From NCBI GenBank assembly GCA_963804865.1, contig CAWDSH010000026.1, positions 124,001 through 188,000 of the forward strand: a DNA stretch of 64,000 bases. Reading direction: 5' to 3'. A model generated the notes under the pieces. The model was not told where the DNA came from. It did not search any database and saw nothing but the letters and a program-made list of their open reading frames with translations. Shown here in pieces: positions 14,796 to 23,855 of this stretch (positions within the stretch are counted from its first letter, which is position 1; every line of letters begins with the position of its first letter). This stretch comes from CAVVEQ01 sp963804865. Its GTDB lineage: Bacteria; Chloroflexota; Anaerolineae; Anaerolineales; Anaerolineaceae. The position numbers and the translations under genes were made by a program.

Positions 14796-16526
14796 ATGCA
14801 TCATTATCGAATTCATCTATCGGTGCTCACCTTTGCGATCATTGCCGCGCTGCTGCTGGCTGTATTCCCCAGCGGTGCGGTGATGGCACAGGACGAAGCA
14901 CCCCCGCCGGAGGATACCCCACCGGTTGAAGAAACAGCACCCGCGGAAGAAGCGCCGGTGGAGGAAGCCCTGCCGGAAAATGTAGAGGTGCTGCCGGTCG
15001 ATCCAGCGGGCGAGCCGCTCAGCCTGGCGGAAGAGCAGGCGGCGGTCGTGCTGGCCACGGGCGACCCAATCTACTGCAGCGGTACCCTGACGCCAGATGT
15101 TGGCATCTGTTCACCAACACTGGCGAGCATCGCAGACGCTGTAGCATTTGCGGTGGGGACGGGCGATACCGCGGGGACGATTTACGTGGCGGCGGATTAC
15201 AACGACCTGGCCGCGACCACCATCGACGGCTCGGTCTTCACCAACCCGTTCACCCTGTTCCTGATCGGCGGCGTGGGCAACATGACCACCGGGGAGGTGA
15301 CCGGGCGGACGCTGCTGGATAACCCGCTGACCATCTCCAACCTGGCGGGACTGCTCCTGGCGAACTTCGGCGTGGACGTGACCGGCGCGGACGCGATCAC
15401 ACTCACCAATGACGGCGACGTGATGATCGAGAACGTGGACGCGCATTCCGACCAGAGAGGCATGGTGCTGACCAATAACGACAGTGTGATGATCATGGAC
15501 AGCGATTCCAGCAGTAACGGCAACGCCGGATTGACGATCAATAATGCCGGAGCCGTGTTCATCGATGGGCTGGGGCTTGAGAACAATGGGGCGACCAGCG
15601 AAATCACCGCACTTTCCGTCAGCCTGTTTGGCGTGAGAGCGAACGGCGTGCTGGATGGCGGCGGAATGATCGTGAACGCCGATGGCGATGTGTTCGTGGA
15701 AGCATCCAGCTTCAGCGGCAATGGCGGCACAGGTCTGACGGTCAATACCCTCGAATCCTGGAACGCCGTGCTGTGCAGCAAGTTCAACGACAACATGGGC
15801 GATGGGCTGGTGATCACCGGCTCGAATTTGCTCCTGCTGTGTAACAAGTTCAGCGGGAATGACGGCATGGGCGTGAATGCCACCGCGACGACTGAAATCG
15901 ATATGGGCAGCAACATCATCTCGTCGAACGGACTGGATTCCGTCCTGACCGCCCCCACGATCCTGGATCAATACGCTCCCTGCTCACTGCTCTGCCCGAG
16001 CTGCGGCGGCGGAGCGGGCGAAGAGGAAAAGGAACCCGGGGATAAAGCCCAGGTCGTGATCGTGAACGTCACCGATCCGAGCGCCTCGGTGGTGCTGAAA
16101 TCCGGTTATGCGACGGTATTCAAGCTGAAGGAAACCAAGGAGGACGGCAGCCTGAGGGAAGTGCAGCGCACGATCCTGATGGAAGGCGCCGCCCCGGAAG
16201 GCTCCACGGCAGTCTACACCCCGCTGGATGAGAGCGAGCTGCCTGCGCCCTTTGGCGAGGGCGTCACCTTCATGCCGTATGGCTTCAACCTGGCGATCAC
16301 CGATCCCGAGGGCACTCCCGTTACGGAAGTGACCGGGATGATGGTGCTGCGCTTCTTCCTGCCGGAAGGCTTCAAGCTTCCGCTGGGCATGCGCCTGGTG
16401 ATCCAGTACTACGATCCAGAAACTTCATCCTGGACCCCGGTTTCAACCGGCGTGGGCGGCGGGATGGCTTACGCCTACGTCAAGAAGACGGGCACTTACG
16501 CACTGACGATGATGCCGATGCCGTAA
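14796..16526 (+). CDS. secreted right-handed beta-helix-like surface protein
   Basis: AAGGAGG lies six bases before ATG 14796 and gives 576 residues. A signal peptide (hydrophobic core about residues 8-25, likely cut near VMAQ) is followed by a Pro/Glu-rich spacer (about 33-75). From about 120 to 390 there are short repeats such as ITLTNDGDVMIENV, LTNNDSVMIMDSDSSSNG and LTINNAGAVFIDG, the pattern of a parallel beta-helix with Asn/Asp ladders. A Cys-rich stretch (CSLLCPSCGGG) and a beta-rich C-terminal domain of about 170 residues follow. No anchor motif is seen, so it may be released or bound by the C-terminal domain. It may be an adhesin or a polysaccharide-binding protein; no catalytic motif was found. 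Confidence 0.8.
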   Translation: MHHYRIHLSVLTFAIIAALLLAVFPSGAVMAQDEAPPPEDTPPVEETAPAEEAPVEEALPENVEVLPVDPAGEPLSLAEEQAAVVLATGDPIYCSGTLTPDVGICSPTLASIADAVAFAVGTGDTAGTIYVAADYNDLAATTIDGSVFTNPFTLFLIGGVGNMTTGEVTGRTLLDNPLTISNLAGLLLANFGVDVTGADAITLTNDGDVMIENVDAHSDQRGMVLTNNDSVMIMDSDSSSNGNAGLTINNAGAVFIDGLGLENNGATSEITALSVSLFGVRANGVLDGGGMIVNADGDVFVEASSFSGNGGTGLTVNTLESWNAVLCSKFNDNMGDGLVITGSNLLLLCNKFSGNDGMGVNATATTEIDMGSNIISSNGLDSVLTAPTILDQYAPCSLLCPSCGGGAGEEEKEPGDKAQVVIVNVTDPSASVVLKSGYATVFKLKETKEDGSLREVQRTILMEGAAPEGSTAVYTPLDESELPAPFGEGVTFMPYGFNLAITDPEGTPVTEVTGMMVLRFFLPEGFKLPLGMRLVIQYYDPETSSWTPVSTGVGGGMAYAYVKKTGTYALTMMPMP

Positions 16527-16554
16527 AAGCGATTCGAAAGCAGAAATATAAAAA

Positions 16555-16578
16555 CGACCCCGGGATTTCCCGGGGTCG
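16555..16578. terminator. bidirectional terminator between converging genes
   Basis: A 10-bp perfect stem (CGACCCCGGG / CCCGGGGTCG) with loop ATTT is flanked by A-rich sequence on the left and TTTATTT on the right. It serves the beta-helix gene and the convergent proC. Confidence 0.85.
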
Positions 16579-16600
16579 AGTTTATTTAATCAAAAACGGC

Positions 16601-17435
16601 TTATTCCGGCTTCTGGCCTTCGCGACCGGCGCCCAGCGACTGGCTGCGTTCGTAGGCAGCCCAGACGGCGCGCGAGATGGCGGTGCGGAAACCGGCCTTC
16701 TCCAGGTAGTAGAGCGCTTCGGCGGAGGTGCCGCCCGGGGAAGTGACCTCGTTGCGCAGCGAGGCGGCGTGCTCCTGGCGGCTGATGTAGTAATCCGCCG
16801 AGCCGCGCACGGTCTGCTCGACAAGCTGCTCGGCAAGACGGCGCGGGAAACCGAGATGAACACCGGCATCGATCATGGCTTCCATGAAGAGGAACACGTA
16901 CGCCGGGCCGGTGCCGGAGAGGGCGGTGGCCATATCCAGGTAGCTTTCATCATCCACGCAGACCTGCTCGCCGAGCGCGGAAAGGATCTTTTCGGTCAGC
17001 GCCTTCTGGGCGGATGTGACCTCGGGCGCGGCGGTCCAGACGGTGATGCCCTCGCCGATGCGGGCGGGGGTGTTGGGCATGCTGCGCACCACGGCGCGGT
17101 GATCGAGCCCGGACTGCAGACCCGCGGATGGCAGCGCCGGCGACGATGGAGATGACCAGCGCTTCGGCGGGGATCTTGCCGAACAGGTCCTTCTTGACCA
17201 GCGCCAGGCGCTGCGGCTTGACCGAGAGAATGACCACGTCGGCATTCTTGACGGATTCGGAGTTGGCGGCGAAGCGGATATGGTAGCGCTCGACCAGCTC
17301 CTGGTCGCGCCCGGTGCGCGGGCCGGCAGCGGTGATGCCCTGCGGCTCGGCGATACCCTTGCGCAGCAGCCCGGCGATGATGGCTTCACCCATCACCCCG
17401 GGTCCAATGACGGCAAAACGGGTTGGATCGGTCAT
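16601..17435 (-). CDS. proC: pyrroline-5-carboxylate reductase, frameshifted
   Basis: ProC reduces pyrroline-5-carboxylate to proline with NAD(P)H in the cytoplasm. The N-terminal Rossmann half (FAVIGPGVMGEAIIAGLL, VVILSVKPQ, VISIVAGA) and the C-terminal half (VVRSMPNTPARIGEG, TALSGTGPAYVFLFMEAM, RNEVTSPGGTSAEAL) lie in different frames. Deleting one G/C at 17121-17123 joins them (AAIRGLQSGL) to about 277 residues, normal for the family. All catalytic and dimer motifs are intact, so the break is probably a base-call error in a CCC run. Confidence 0.92.
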
Positions 17436-17565
17436 GGCGGTATCCTCAGATCAAGATTAAGAAATTATAGTGCAAATCACAGAACGATGACTGCTGCAGG
17501 GGATGGAGATTTAAACAGGATAGAAGGATGCAAGGATTCAAGGATAAAAAATATACTTATATCCT

Positions 17566-18642
17566 TCAATCCTGTTTGACCTCTAACCGGTATTTGACGG
17601 TCTTTGCCAGGTCACGAATACCGGCAGCGACCTGGTCGAAAAAGCCCTCCACGCGGCGGATCAAGCCCACCGAGCTGAGAAAACCGTGGATCATGCCGTT
17701 GCAGCGCATGAGCGTGACGGGAACGCCGGCCTTTTCCAGCCGACGGGCATAAGCCTCGCCCTCGTCGCGCAGCACGTCGAACTCGGCGGTGACGACCAGG
17801 GCGGGGGGCAGGCCGTTCAGATCCTGCGCCAGCGCCGGTGAGACACGCGGATCCAGGCGGGTTTTTTCATCCGGGGCGTATTGATCCAGGAACCATTCGA
17901 CATCGGCTTTGGGCAAGCCCAGGGGTTTATCGCCGAATTCCCGGTAGGAGGGCGTGTCCAGGTGGGCGCCATCCAGGGCGGCATAGAAGAGCACCTGACC
18001 GGCCAGCTTTGGACCAGCGCGGCGGGCTGAAATCTGCGCGAGCACCGCGGCCAGGTTGCCGCCGGCTGAATCGCCGCCAGCCAGGATGCGGTCGGGATCA
18101 ATACCCAGCTCCGCGGCGTGCTGCTGCGCCCACTGCACGGCAGCGACGGCATCCTCCACCGCGGCGGGGAAGCGGTGCTCGGGGGCGAGGCGGTAATCAA
18201 CGGAAAGCACGTGGCAGCCGGCGCGTTTGCAGATAAAGCGCGAAATGTTATCGGCGGTAGCGATGTTGCCGATCACCCAGCCGCCGCCGTGAAAATAGAC
18301 CAGCAGGGGACGCGGCTGCAGCGAGGTCATCTGGTAAAGCCTGGCGGGAATATTTCCAGCGGGACCAGGGATTTGAAGATCGCGGACCGCGTCCACCTTT
18401 TCGAAAAGACCGCCGATGCTTTTCAGCAGCGGGAAGTTGGAATTGAAGTGTTCGCGAGCCTGCGCAGGGGTCTGTTGATCCAGGGGCAGCTCGCCCAGCA
18501 GCTCCTGGGCGCGGCGCATCAGGCGGAACTGCTCATCGAGCACGCCGCCCGGCAGCGGGTCAGGTTTTGTGAACCAGCCCAGCCACTTGATCTGCAGGAA
18601 GCAGCCGGCAAAACGCACCAGGTTGATAAACGGAACGCTCAT
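17566..18642 (-). CDS. alpha/beta hydrolase of the hormone-sensitive-lipase type (carboxylesterase)
   Basis: This 358-residue protein has the HSL-family oxyanion motif YFHGGGWVIGN, the nucleophile elbow GGDSAGGNL, the acid residue in TAEFDVLRDEG, and the catalytic His in GMIHGF. It should hydrolyse short-chain esters in the cytoplasm. The first 90 residues form a longer cap than usual. Its ATG overlaps the end of the FGGY kinase gene by four bases, so the two are translated together, which hints that the esterase frees a polyol or sugar that the kinase then phosphorylates. That pairing is inferred. Confidence 0.88.
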   Translation of the reverse strand: MSVPFINLVRFAGCFLQIKWLGWFTKPDPLPGGVLDEQFRLMRRAQELLGELPLDQQTPAQAREHFNSNFPLLKSIGGLFEKVDAVRDLQIPGPAGNIPARLYQMTSLQPRPLLVYFHGGGWVIGNIATADNISRFICKRAGCHVLSVDYRLAPEHRFPAAVEDAVAAVQWAQQHAAELGIDPDRILAGGDSAGGNLAAVLAQISARRAGPKLAGQVLFYAALDGAHLDTPSYREFGDKPLGLPKADVEWFLDQYAPDEKTRLDPRVSPALAQDLNGLPPALVVTAEFDVLRDEGEAYARRLEKAGVPVTLMRCNGMIHGFLSSVGLIRRVEGFFDQVAAGIRDLAKTVKYRLEVKQD

Positions 18643-20213
18643 GTATACCCTCCTAGGTAATTGGGAAGCTCTACCCGATCGACTTTGATCTTCCGGTAGA
18701 ACGGCTGGAGCTGCTTGTACATCTGCAGGTAGATCTCGCGGTAGAGCTGCTCGTAGATGGCGTGATTCTTGGGATTGGGGGTGAAGGTATCGCCGGGGTG
18801 GGTCATGGCGCGCACGGCGCTGGCGAAATCCGGATGGATGCCCATGCCCACGGCGGCATCGATGGCAGCGCCGAGACCGCTGGCCTCATAGACGTGCGGG
18901 CGGGAGGCGGGCAGACCGAAGATATCGGCGGTGAGCTGCATGGCGGCTTTGGATTGACTGCCGCCGCCGGCGACGCGCAGGGAGGTGATCTTCACCCCGC
19001 TGCGTTTCTCGGTGCGCTCGGCGCCTTCGCGCAGGGCGTAGGCGAGGCCTTCCAGGATGGCGCGGTAGATATGGGCGCGGGTGTGCACGTCACCGAAGCC
19101 GATGATCGCGCCGCGCGCCTCGGGTCCGGGGCTGCGCAGGCCGGGGGACCAGTAGGGCTGGAGCACCAGTCCCTGCGAGCCGGGCGGGACGGATTCCACC
19201 AGTTCATCGAAGAGCACCTCGGGTTCGACGCCCTTCTCGGCAGCCAGGCGTTCCTCGCGCAGGCCGAACTCCTGCTTGAACCAGCTGACCATCCAGTAGC
19301 CGCGGTAGATCTGGATCTCGAAGTTGTAAAGTCCCGGCTCGGCGGCGGGGTAGGGCGGGATGAGGGGGACGACCTCGATATATTTGGCATGGGTGGTGTT
19401 GATGGTGGCGGTGGTGCCGTAGCTCAGGCAGGCGGTATCCGGCTCGATGCAGCCGGCGCCGAGCACCTCGCAGGCCTTATCCGCGGCGGCGGCGATGACC
19501 GGCAGACCTTTGGGCAGCCCGGTCTCTTCGGCAGCCTTATCCGTGATGGTACCGAGGCGCTGACCCTGGGGCACCAGCTCGGGGAGCATGGAGAGCTCCA
19601 TGGGGATGGCCTGCCACTTCCAATCGGATTTCGAGGCCCAGCGCTGGGTCTTGTAATCGAAGGGGATATAGGCCACCTGGCAGCCGACCGAATTGACCAG
19701 GCGACCGGTCAGTAAAAAGGTGAGATAGCCGGAGAGGAGCACGAACTTGTAGGTCTGCTTCCAGATCTCGGGCTGGTTCTTGTGGATCCAATTGGCTTCC
19801 GCCTCGGCCTGCAGGTAGGCGACGGTCTCACTGGCGCCGGCGACCTTGAAGGCCGCGCCCCACACGCCGCCCACGGGGGTCAGGCCTTCCGTGCGGCGCT
19901 GATCGAGCCAGACGATGGCCGGGCGCAGGGGTTTGCCCTGCTGATCGAGGTTGATCATGGTGGAGCGCTGGGTGGTGAGGGCGACCGCGGCGATGGAGGA
20001 AACGTCCACGGACTTGTGCTTCAAGAGCTCGCGGCAGACCTTGCAGAGCGACTCCCAATAGAGCTCGGGCTTCTGCTCCGCCAGGCCGGGGGCGGTGGAG
20101 TAATAGGGTTCGTAGGTGACGCGGGCTTTGGCGAGCAGCTTGCCGCGCGGATCGAAGAGCAGGGCGCGGATGGACTGGGTGCCGGCATCGATGGCGAGCA
20201 GGTTTTCGGGCAT
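18639..20213 (-). CDS. FGGY-family carbohydrate/polyol kinase
   Basis: This 524-residue FGGY kinase has both domains. The N-terminal ATPase fold shows AIDAGTQSIRALLFD, LTTQRSTMINLD and AIVWLDQRRT; the C-terminal domain shows CLSYGTTATINTT, then RAILEGLAYALREGAE and VAGGGSQSKAAMQLTADIFG. The phosphate-binding and catalytic Asp positions are kept. The substrate cannot be fixed; xylulose, glycerol or a related polyol are options. The nearby glycerol-3-phosphate dehydrogenase and ADPS-like enzyme make a glycerol-type substrate attractive. It forms an operon with the esterase after it. Confidence 0.9.
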   Translation of the reverse strand: MPENLLAIDAGTQSIRALLFDPRGKLLAKARVTYEPYYSTAPGLAEQKPELYWESLCKVCRELLKHKSVDVSSIAAVALTTQRSTMINLDQQGKPLRPAIVWLDQRRTEGLTPVGGVWGAAFKVAGASETVAYLQAEAEANWIHKNQPEIWKQTYKFVLLSGYLTFLLTGRLVNSVGCQVAYIPFDYKTQRWASKSDWKWQAIPMELSMLPELVPQGQRLGTITDKAAEETGLPKGLPVIAAAADKACEVLGAGCIEPDTACLSYGTTATINTTHAKYIEVVPLIPPYPAAEPGLYNFEIQIYRGYWMVSWFKQEFGLREERLAAEKGVEPEVLFDELVESVPPGSQGLVLQPYWSPGLRSPGPEARGAIIGFGDVHTRAHIYRAILEGLAYALREGAERTEKRSGVKITSLRVAGGGSQSKAAMQLTADIFGLPASRPHVYEASGLGAAIDAAVGMGIHPDFASAVRAMTHPGDTFTPNPKNHAIYEQLYREIYLQMYKQLQPFYRKIKVDRVELPNYLGGYT

Positions 20214-20352
20214 GGCGGATCTCCTTGGTGGGTTGAACTAATTATGCGCCTTTTTCGGGTTTTTGCCAAAGGGAGGAGGGGTGTTTCAAATTGGGGAATA
20301 TTGTATACAATGTGCATAGAGGAAAGCGAAAGGCTAAAATCACAAGAAGAAT

Positions 20353-20370
20353 GGCGGGCATCAGCCCGCC
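20353..20370. repeat. short GC-rich hairpin repeat upstream of the A+T-rich gene
   Basis: GGCGGGC-ATCA-GCCCGCC forms a 7-bp stem. Elements of this form (a GGCGGGC/GCCCGCC pair flanked by CTACC) are widespread REP-like repeats in environmental genomes. It marks the left edge of the unusual gene at 20394. Confidence 0.45.
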
Positions 20371-20393
20371 CTACCAACTGGACGATGTAAAAG

Positions 20394-20963
20394 ATGAAAA
20401 TTAAAACAAAACTTGATATAGCTTTTTATTTATTCTTTTTAATTGCATTGATAATAGGGCTTATTTCAACAATAATTAATACAATTGGTTTAACAAAAAA
20501 TGCATTGACATTAATCCTCCACGAAAGCGAAATTGGAGAATATGAAATTTTATATCCATCTGAATGGAAATTAATCGATACCTCAAGTGGTAATAGAGGA
20601 GATAAGACTGTTATTACAAATATTGATGAGTCGTTCTTTCTTCAGACAAAAGTTCGAGTGAGAAAAAAGTTCTTTGCAACGAATGATCTATTTTTGGTTG
20701 AAGATTGGGGCAGAGTAATTTCTAATGATATTGGATCAAGAAAAGAATTATCTAGTATAGATTTACCTATTCATGGAAAAAATGCTATCCTTGTTGATTA
20801 CATTCAAGAAAGATATAGTATTTTTGGAAACCATCATTGTTACGATTTATTTCTAATTAATAATAGTGACGGATATATATTTACATTTTGTACTTCAGAA
20901 TCAAGATGGGAATCAATAAAGAATATTTTTAAAGAGATGATAAATAGTATTACTCTTCTTTAA
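20394..20963 (+). CDS. A+T-rich gene for a membrane-anchored protein, probably acquired
   Basis: This 189-residue protein has one N-terminal membrane helix (about residues 8-30) and an extracytoplasmic domain starting near Gly48 (EYEILYPSEWKL), which resembles the PsbP/MOG1-like fold of bacterial secreted proteins. The gene stands out by its base use: it is strongly A+T-rich with AAT, ATT and TTA codons, while both neighbours are GC-rich. A GC-rich hairpin lies before it and a terminator after it. Base use points to recent transfer from a low-GC donor. Function unknown. Confidence 0.7.
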   Translation: MKIKTKLDIAFYLFFLIALIIGLISTIINTIGLTKNALTLILHESEIGEYEILYPSEWKLIDTSSGNRGDKTVITNIDESFFLQTKVRVRKKFFATNDLFLVEDWGRVISNDIGSRKELSSIDLPIHGKNAILVDYIQERYSIFGNHHCYDLFLINNSDGYIFTFCTSESRWESIKNIFKEMINSITLL

Positions 20964-20999
20964 ATATTTTTCTTTTAGATAAATGAATATTAGGTAATG

Positions 21000-21032
21000 G
21001 TCGGGCATTGATTTTTTGCCCGACATTTTTGT
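21000..21032 (+). terminator. terminator of the A+T-rich gene
   Basis: GTCGGGCA (21000-21007) pairs with TGCCCGAC (21017-21024) around a T-rich loop and is followed by ATTTTTGTT. The convergent DUF1801 gene ends at 21032. Confidence 0.75.
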
Positions 21033-21385
21033 TATTGCTTCAGAGCTGTTCTCAACAACTCGCGGAGCGCGGGATTCGCCAGATCGTCTTCGCTGAATAA
21101 TTTCACGTGCCGGGCTTTTTTGCCGGTGCCCTGCAGCAGGCCGGCCGGGTCGGGCAGGGTGGCGCCGCGGCTGAACATGAGGTTGACGTGATCGTTGAAG
21201 GGGGCGAGCGCGCAGACGAGATCGGCGTATTTGCGCCCGTAGCCGTAGGCGATGATCTTCGAGGGCGGGTCCACCTGCTCGATGGCGCCGGGCATTTCCT
21301 CGAGGATCAGCGCGCGGGCTTTGAGCGTGATGGCGCGGATGGCGGGCGGGTAGGGGGAGAGGAAGGATTCGAGTTCGGGGTTCAT
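21032..21385 (-). CDS. DUF1801 (YdhG-like) domain protein
   Basis: ATG 21385 gives 117 residues starting MNPELESFLSPYPP; the longer frame upstream runs into repeat DNA and is not used. The domain core is PPSKIIAYGYGRKYADLVCALAPFNDHVNLMF in family order (short: YG.G.K, CAL.PF.DHV.L.F), then LPDPAGLLQGTGKKARHVKL. This matches the DUF1801/YdhG fold, small cytoplasmic proteins of unknown biochemical role, sometimes linked to metal or stress response. A cluster of dispersed repeats lies directly upstream. Confidence 0.8.
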   Translation of the reverse strand: MNPELESFLSPYPPAIRAITLKARALILEEMPGAIEQVDPPSKIIAYGYGRKYADLVCALAPFNDHVNLMFSRGATLPDPAGLLQGTGKKARHVKLFSEDDLANPALRELLRTALKQ

Positions 21386-21427
21386 GGGGACCTCATGGGA
21401 GTTGTGTCGGATCGTATGTTGACTTGG

Positions 21428-21643
21428 GTGAGATTGCTTCGTCGGGCTGCGCCCTCCTCGCAATGACAATCCAAAAAGTTGTCATCGCGAGCCGGCGAAG
21501 CCGGCGTGGCGATCTCACAGCAAATCCGCAAACGGTGTTCATAGCCAGTGGTGATTCCTGGTGAGATTGCATAGCCCCTCCCGGTCTTCGACCACGCTCC
21601 CAAATGCGAGTCATTTGGGGAGGGCAGGAGGGGTCCGCAATGA
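21428..21643. repeat. cluster of dispersed inverted repeats (copy 1)
   Basis: Three tandem elements share the ends GGTGAGATTGC and CGCAATGACA or their reverse complements: 21428-21468 (plus), about 21479-21518 (minus, GTCATCGCGAGCC to GATCTCAC) and 21560-21643 (plus, longer middle). The same units recur at 23856-24251. No coding signal lies in the 295 bases between the neighbouring genes. These are non-autonomous dispersed repeats without a transposase. Confidence 0.7.
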
Positions 21644-21680
21644 CACCAAAGGATATTTAAAATATTTTAAATACTCAAAA

Positions 21681-23511
21681 TTATTCATATTTGCGCTTGC
21701 GCTGCTGGAGCTTTTGCTCGAGCCCGGCCTTGCTCAAGGCGCGGTTTGGGGGCGTGGCACCCCTGGCGGGGGAGGGCTTCCGACCCCAGCGCCGGGCGGA
21801 CTGCTCGGGGGACATATCCAGCCCCAGCGTGCCGCCGGGGTTCATCACGTTGCGCGGGTCGAAGTGCTGCTTGAGCACGCGGATGACGTCCATGCAGGGT
21901 TTGCCGATCTGCTCCTCCAGCCAGGGCGCGGTCTGCTTGCCGACGCCGTGGTGGTGGCTCATGGCGGCGCCGGACTTCTGGATTGCATCCAGCACGCTGT
22001 ACTGCAGCTGGAGGTACTCCTCGATTTCGGTCATCTTCGCGATGAAGATCCAGTAGAGGTTGCCGCCCTGCGGGTAGGCGTGGGAGAGGTGGGTCATGCA
22101 GATGGTGTTCGGGCGGGCTTTGACCACGCGGCGCACGCTTTCGTGCACCTGCTCCAGCTGCGACCAGGTGACGGCGCATTCGAGGGTATCGATGAGCACG
22201 CCGAAGTCCATCAGGTCCTCGCGCAGGAAGGGATCGGTGAAGCGGCTCTTCTCCCAGGCCTGCGTCACGCGGAAGGGGGTGAGGACGAAGGCGCGGTGGC
22301 TGCGGCAGATGGCGCTCACCCGGGAGGCGACGTGGCGGGTGAAGCCGGCTTCGCCATCGGCGGTGCCGAGCAGCAGGCAGCGCTGCATGGGCTGGTAGCC
22401 CAGCGCGCGCAGCAGGCTGTCGGCGGGCGTGCCGTGGATGTGGTAGGTGCGCATGGCGACGTCGGTCTCCTCGGGATCGGAGAGGCGGAAGACGGAGGGG
22501 AAGCCGAACTCGCCCTGCATGCATCTCGCGGTAGGCGGCCAGGGCATCCTGCCAGGTCTTGAAGAGGTAGGAAAAGCGGCGGGTGTTCTCGGGGCGCCAG
22601 CGGAAGACGCGCAGGGTGACGGCGGTGAGCACGCCGAAGGTGCCCTCGCTGCCCATCAGGACCTGGTCGAAATCGGGACCGGTGGCGGCGCGCGGGTGGG
22701 GGGCGGTCTGGATCACGCCGCGGGGGGTGACCATCTCCTGGGAGATGACGATGTCCTCGATCTTGCCGTAGTAGGTGGAATTCTGCCCGGCGCCGCGGGT
22801 GACCACCCAGCCGCCCACGCTGGAATGCTCGAAGGACTGCGGGAAATGACCGCAGGTGTAGCGGTCGTGCCCGCCCAGCTTTTCGGGGGCGTGGTTGAGG
22901 GCGTCCTCGAGCGCGGGACCCCAGATGCCGGGCTGCACGGTGATGGTCTGGTCGGTCTCGTTGAAGGCGATCACCCGGTTGAAGTGGGTGCTGAGATCCA
23001 GGCAGATGCCGTTCTTCACCGCCTCCATGCCGCGGGTGACGGTGGAGCCGCCGCCGTAGACGTAGAGCGGGACGCGGTGCTTATCGCAGTACTGGACGAT
23101 GGCGATGATCTCCTCGCGGGTGCGCGGGGCGAGCACGGCATCGGGGAGGTTCTCGATGACCTTGTGGCGCAGGCGCAGGGCGTCGATCATGGCGGCGCCG
23201 TAGGAGGCGCGGACGCGGTGGAAGGTATCCAGGCGCAGGTTGTCTTCGCCGACGATGGCGGCGAACGCCTTGCGGTGCTGGGGAGCGAGACGGGAAGGGA
23301 TCTGGACGTCCATCGGCTCCATGAGCGTGCTGGGACGGGCGAGGTCATCGTCGCTGAGATCGAAGGTCTGCTTGACCAGGGCAGTCAGCCCGCGGTTGGG
23401 ATGCTTGAAGCCGGCGGGGTCACCGTATTTGAAGAGGCTGCGCCAGGAGCCTTCGGGGGCGACCTCTTCGCACCAGGCGGGGGTGGGGGCGGTTTTATCA
23501 GTCATGGGCAC
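21681..23511 (-). CDS. FAD-linked oxidase of the alkyldihydroxyacetonephosphate-synthase type, frameshifted
   Basis: The protein has about 609 residues after joining two frames by removing one base at about 22518-22522 (reads YREMMQGEFGFPSVFRLSD). The N-terminal FAD-binding domain shows RTREEIIAIVQYCDKHRVPL cut to its core and the loop YGGGSTVTRGME; the C-terminal part has the ADPS hallmarks MTHLSHAYPQGGNLYW in short form, the His block MSHHHGVGK and a final NPGGTL. ADPS swaps an acyl for an alkyl group in ether-lipid synthesis; bacterial relatives may act on other 2-hydroxy acids. Proximity of glpD and an FGGY kinase favours glycerolipid metabolism. The reaction is not proven by sequence. 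Confidence 0.85.
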
Positions 23512-23522
23512 CTCGGATGGAG

Positions 23523-23825
23523 TTAGTCATCGAACATTTCTGCATACAGGTCTTTGCATTCCGGGTTAAGGCTGTTGATCAGTTCGATCTTTTTCTTGCG
23601 TGAGCCGGCCTTGATCTGTTTTTCCCGGAAGAGGGCGGTTTCAATGTCTTCGCATTCTTCATAATATACCAATTTGTCGAGAGTGTATCTTTTGGTGAAG
23701 CCGGGATTGATACCGGAACGGTGCTGCTGAACGCGACGCTCCAGGTCGTTGGTCACGCCGGTGTAGAACACGGTGTTGTATTGGTTGGTCATGATGTAGA
23801 CGAAGTAGGTGCGCTCGGATTTCAT
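23523..23825 (-). CDS. GIY-YIG nuclease superfamily protein
   Basis: This 100-residue single-domain protein has the pattern YFVYIMTN..YNTVFYTGVTNDLERRVQQH, in which Y-I and Y-T-G replace GIY and YIG, followed by the catalytic-type Arg (RR) and a Glu in ALFREKQIK. Such stand-alone UPF0213/YhbQ-like proteins are frequent in genomes rich in dispersed repeats, and this one lies next to such a repeat cluster. It may cleave DNA, but its target is unknown. It starts at ATG 23825 and ends 12 bases before the FAD-enzyme gene in the same direction. Confidence 0.88.
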   Translation of the reverse strand: MKSERTYFVYIMTNQYNTVFYTGVTNDLERRVQQHRSGINPGFTKRYTLDKLVYYEECEDIETALFREKQIKAGSRKKKIELINSLNPECKDLYAEMFDD

Positions 23826-23855
23826 GGGATTATTTTAATTCTAGTGGAGTCTCTT

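Noticed and set aside
18762..19715. Long plus-strand frame inside the FGGY kinase gene
   Set aside because: It is antisense to a well-supported kinase and has the Gly/Ala/His bias of a shadow frame.
22447..23526. Long plus-strand frame of 359 codons opposite the FAD enzyme
   Set aside because: It is a shadow of the ADPS-like gene; no motif or ribosome site is present.
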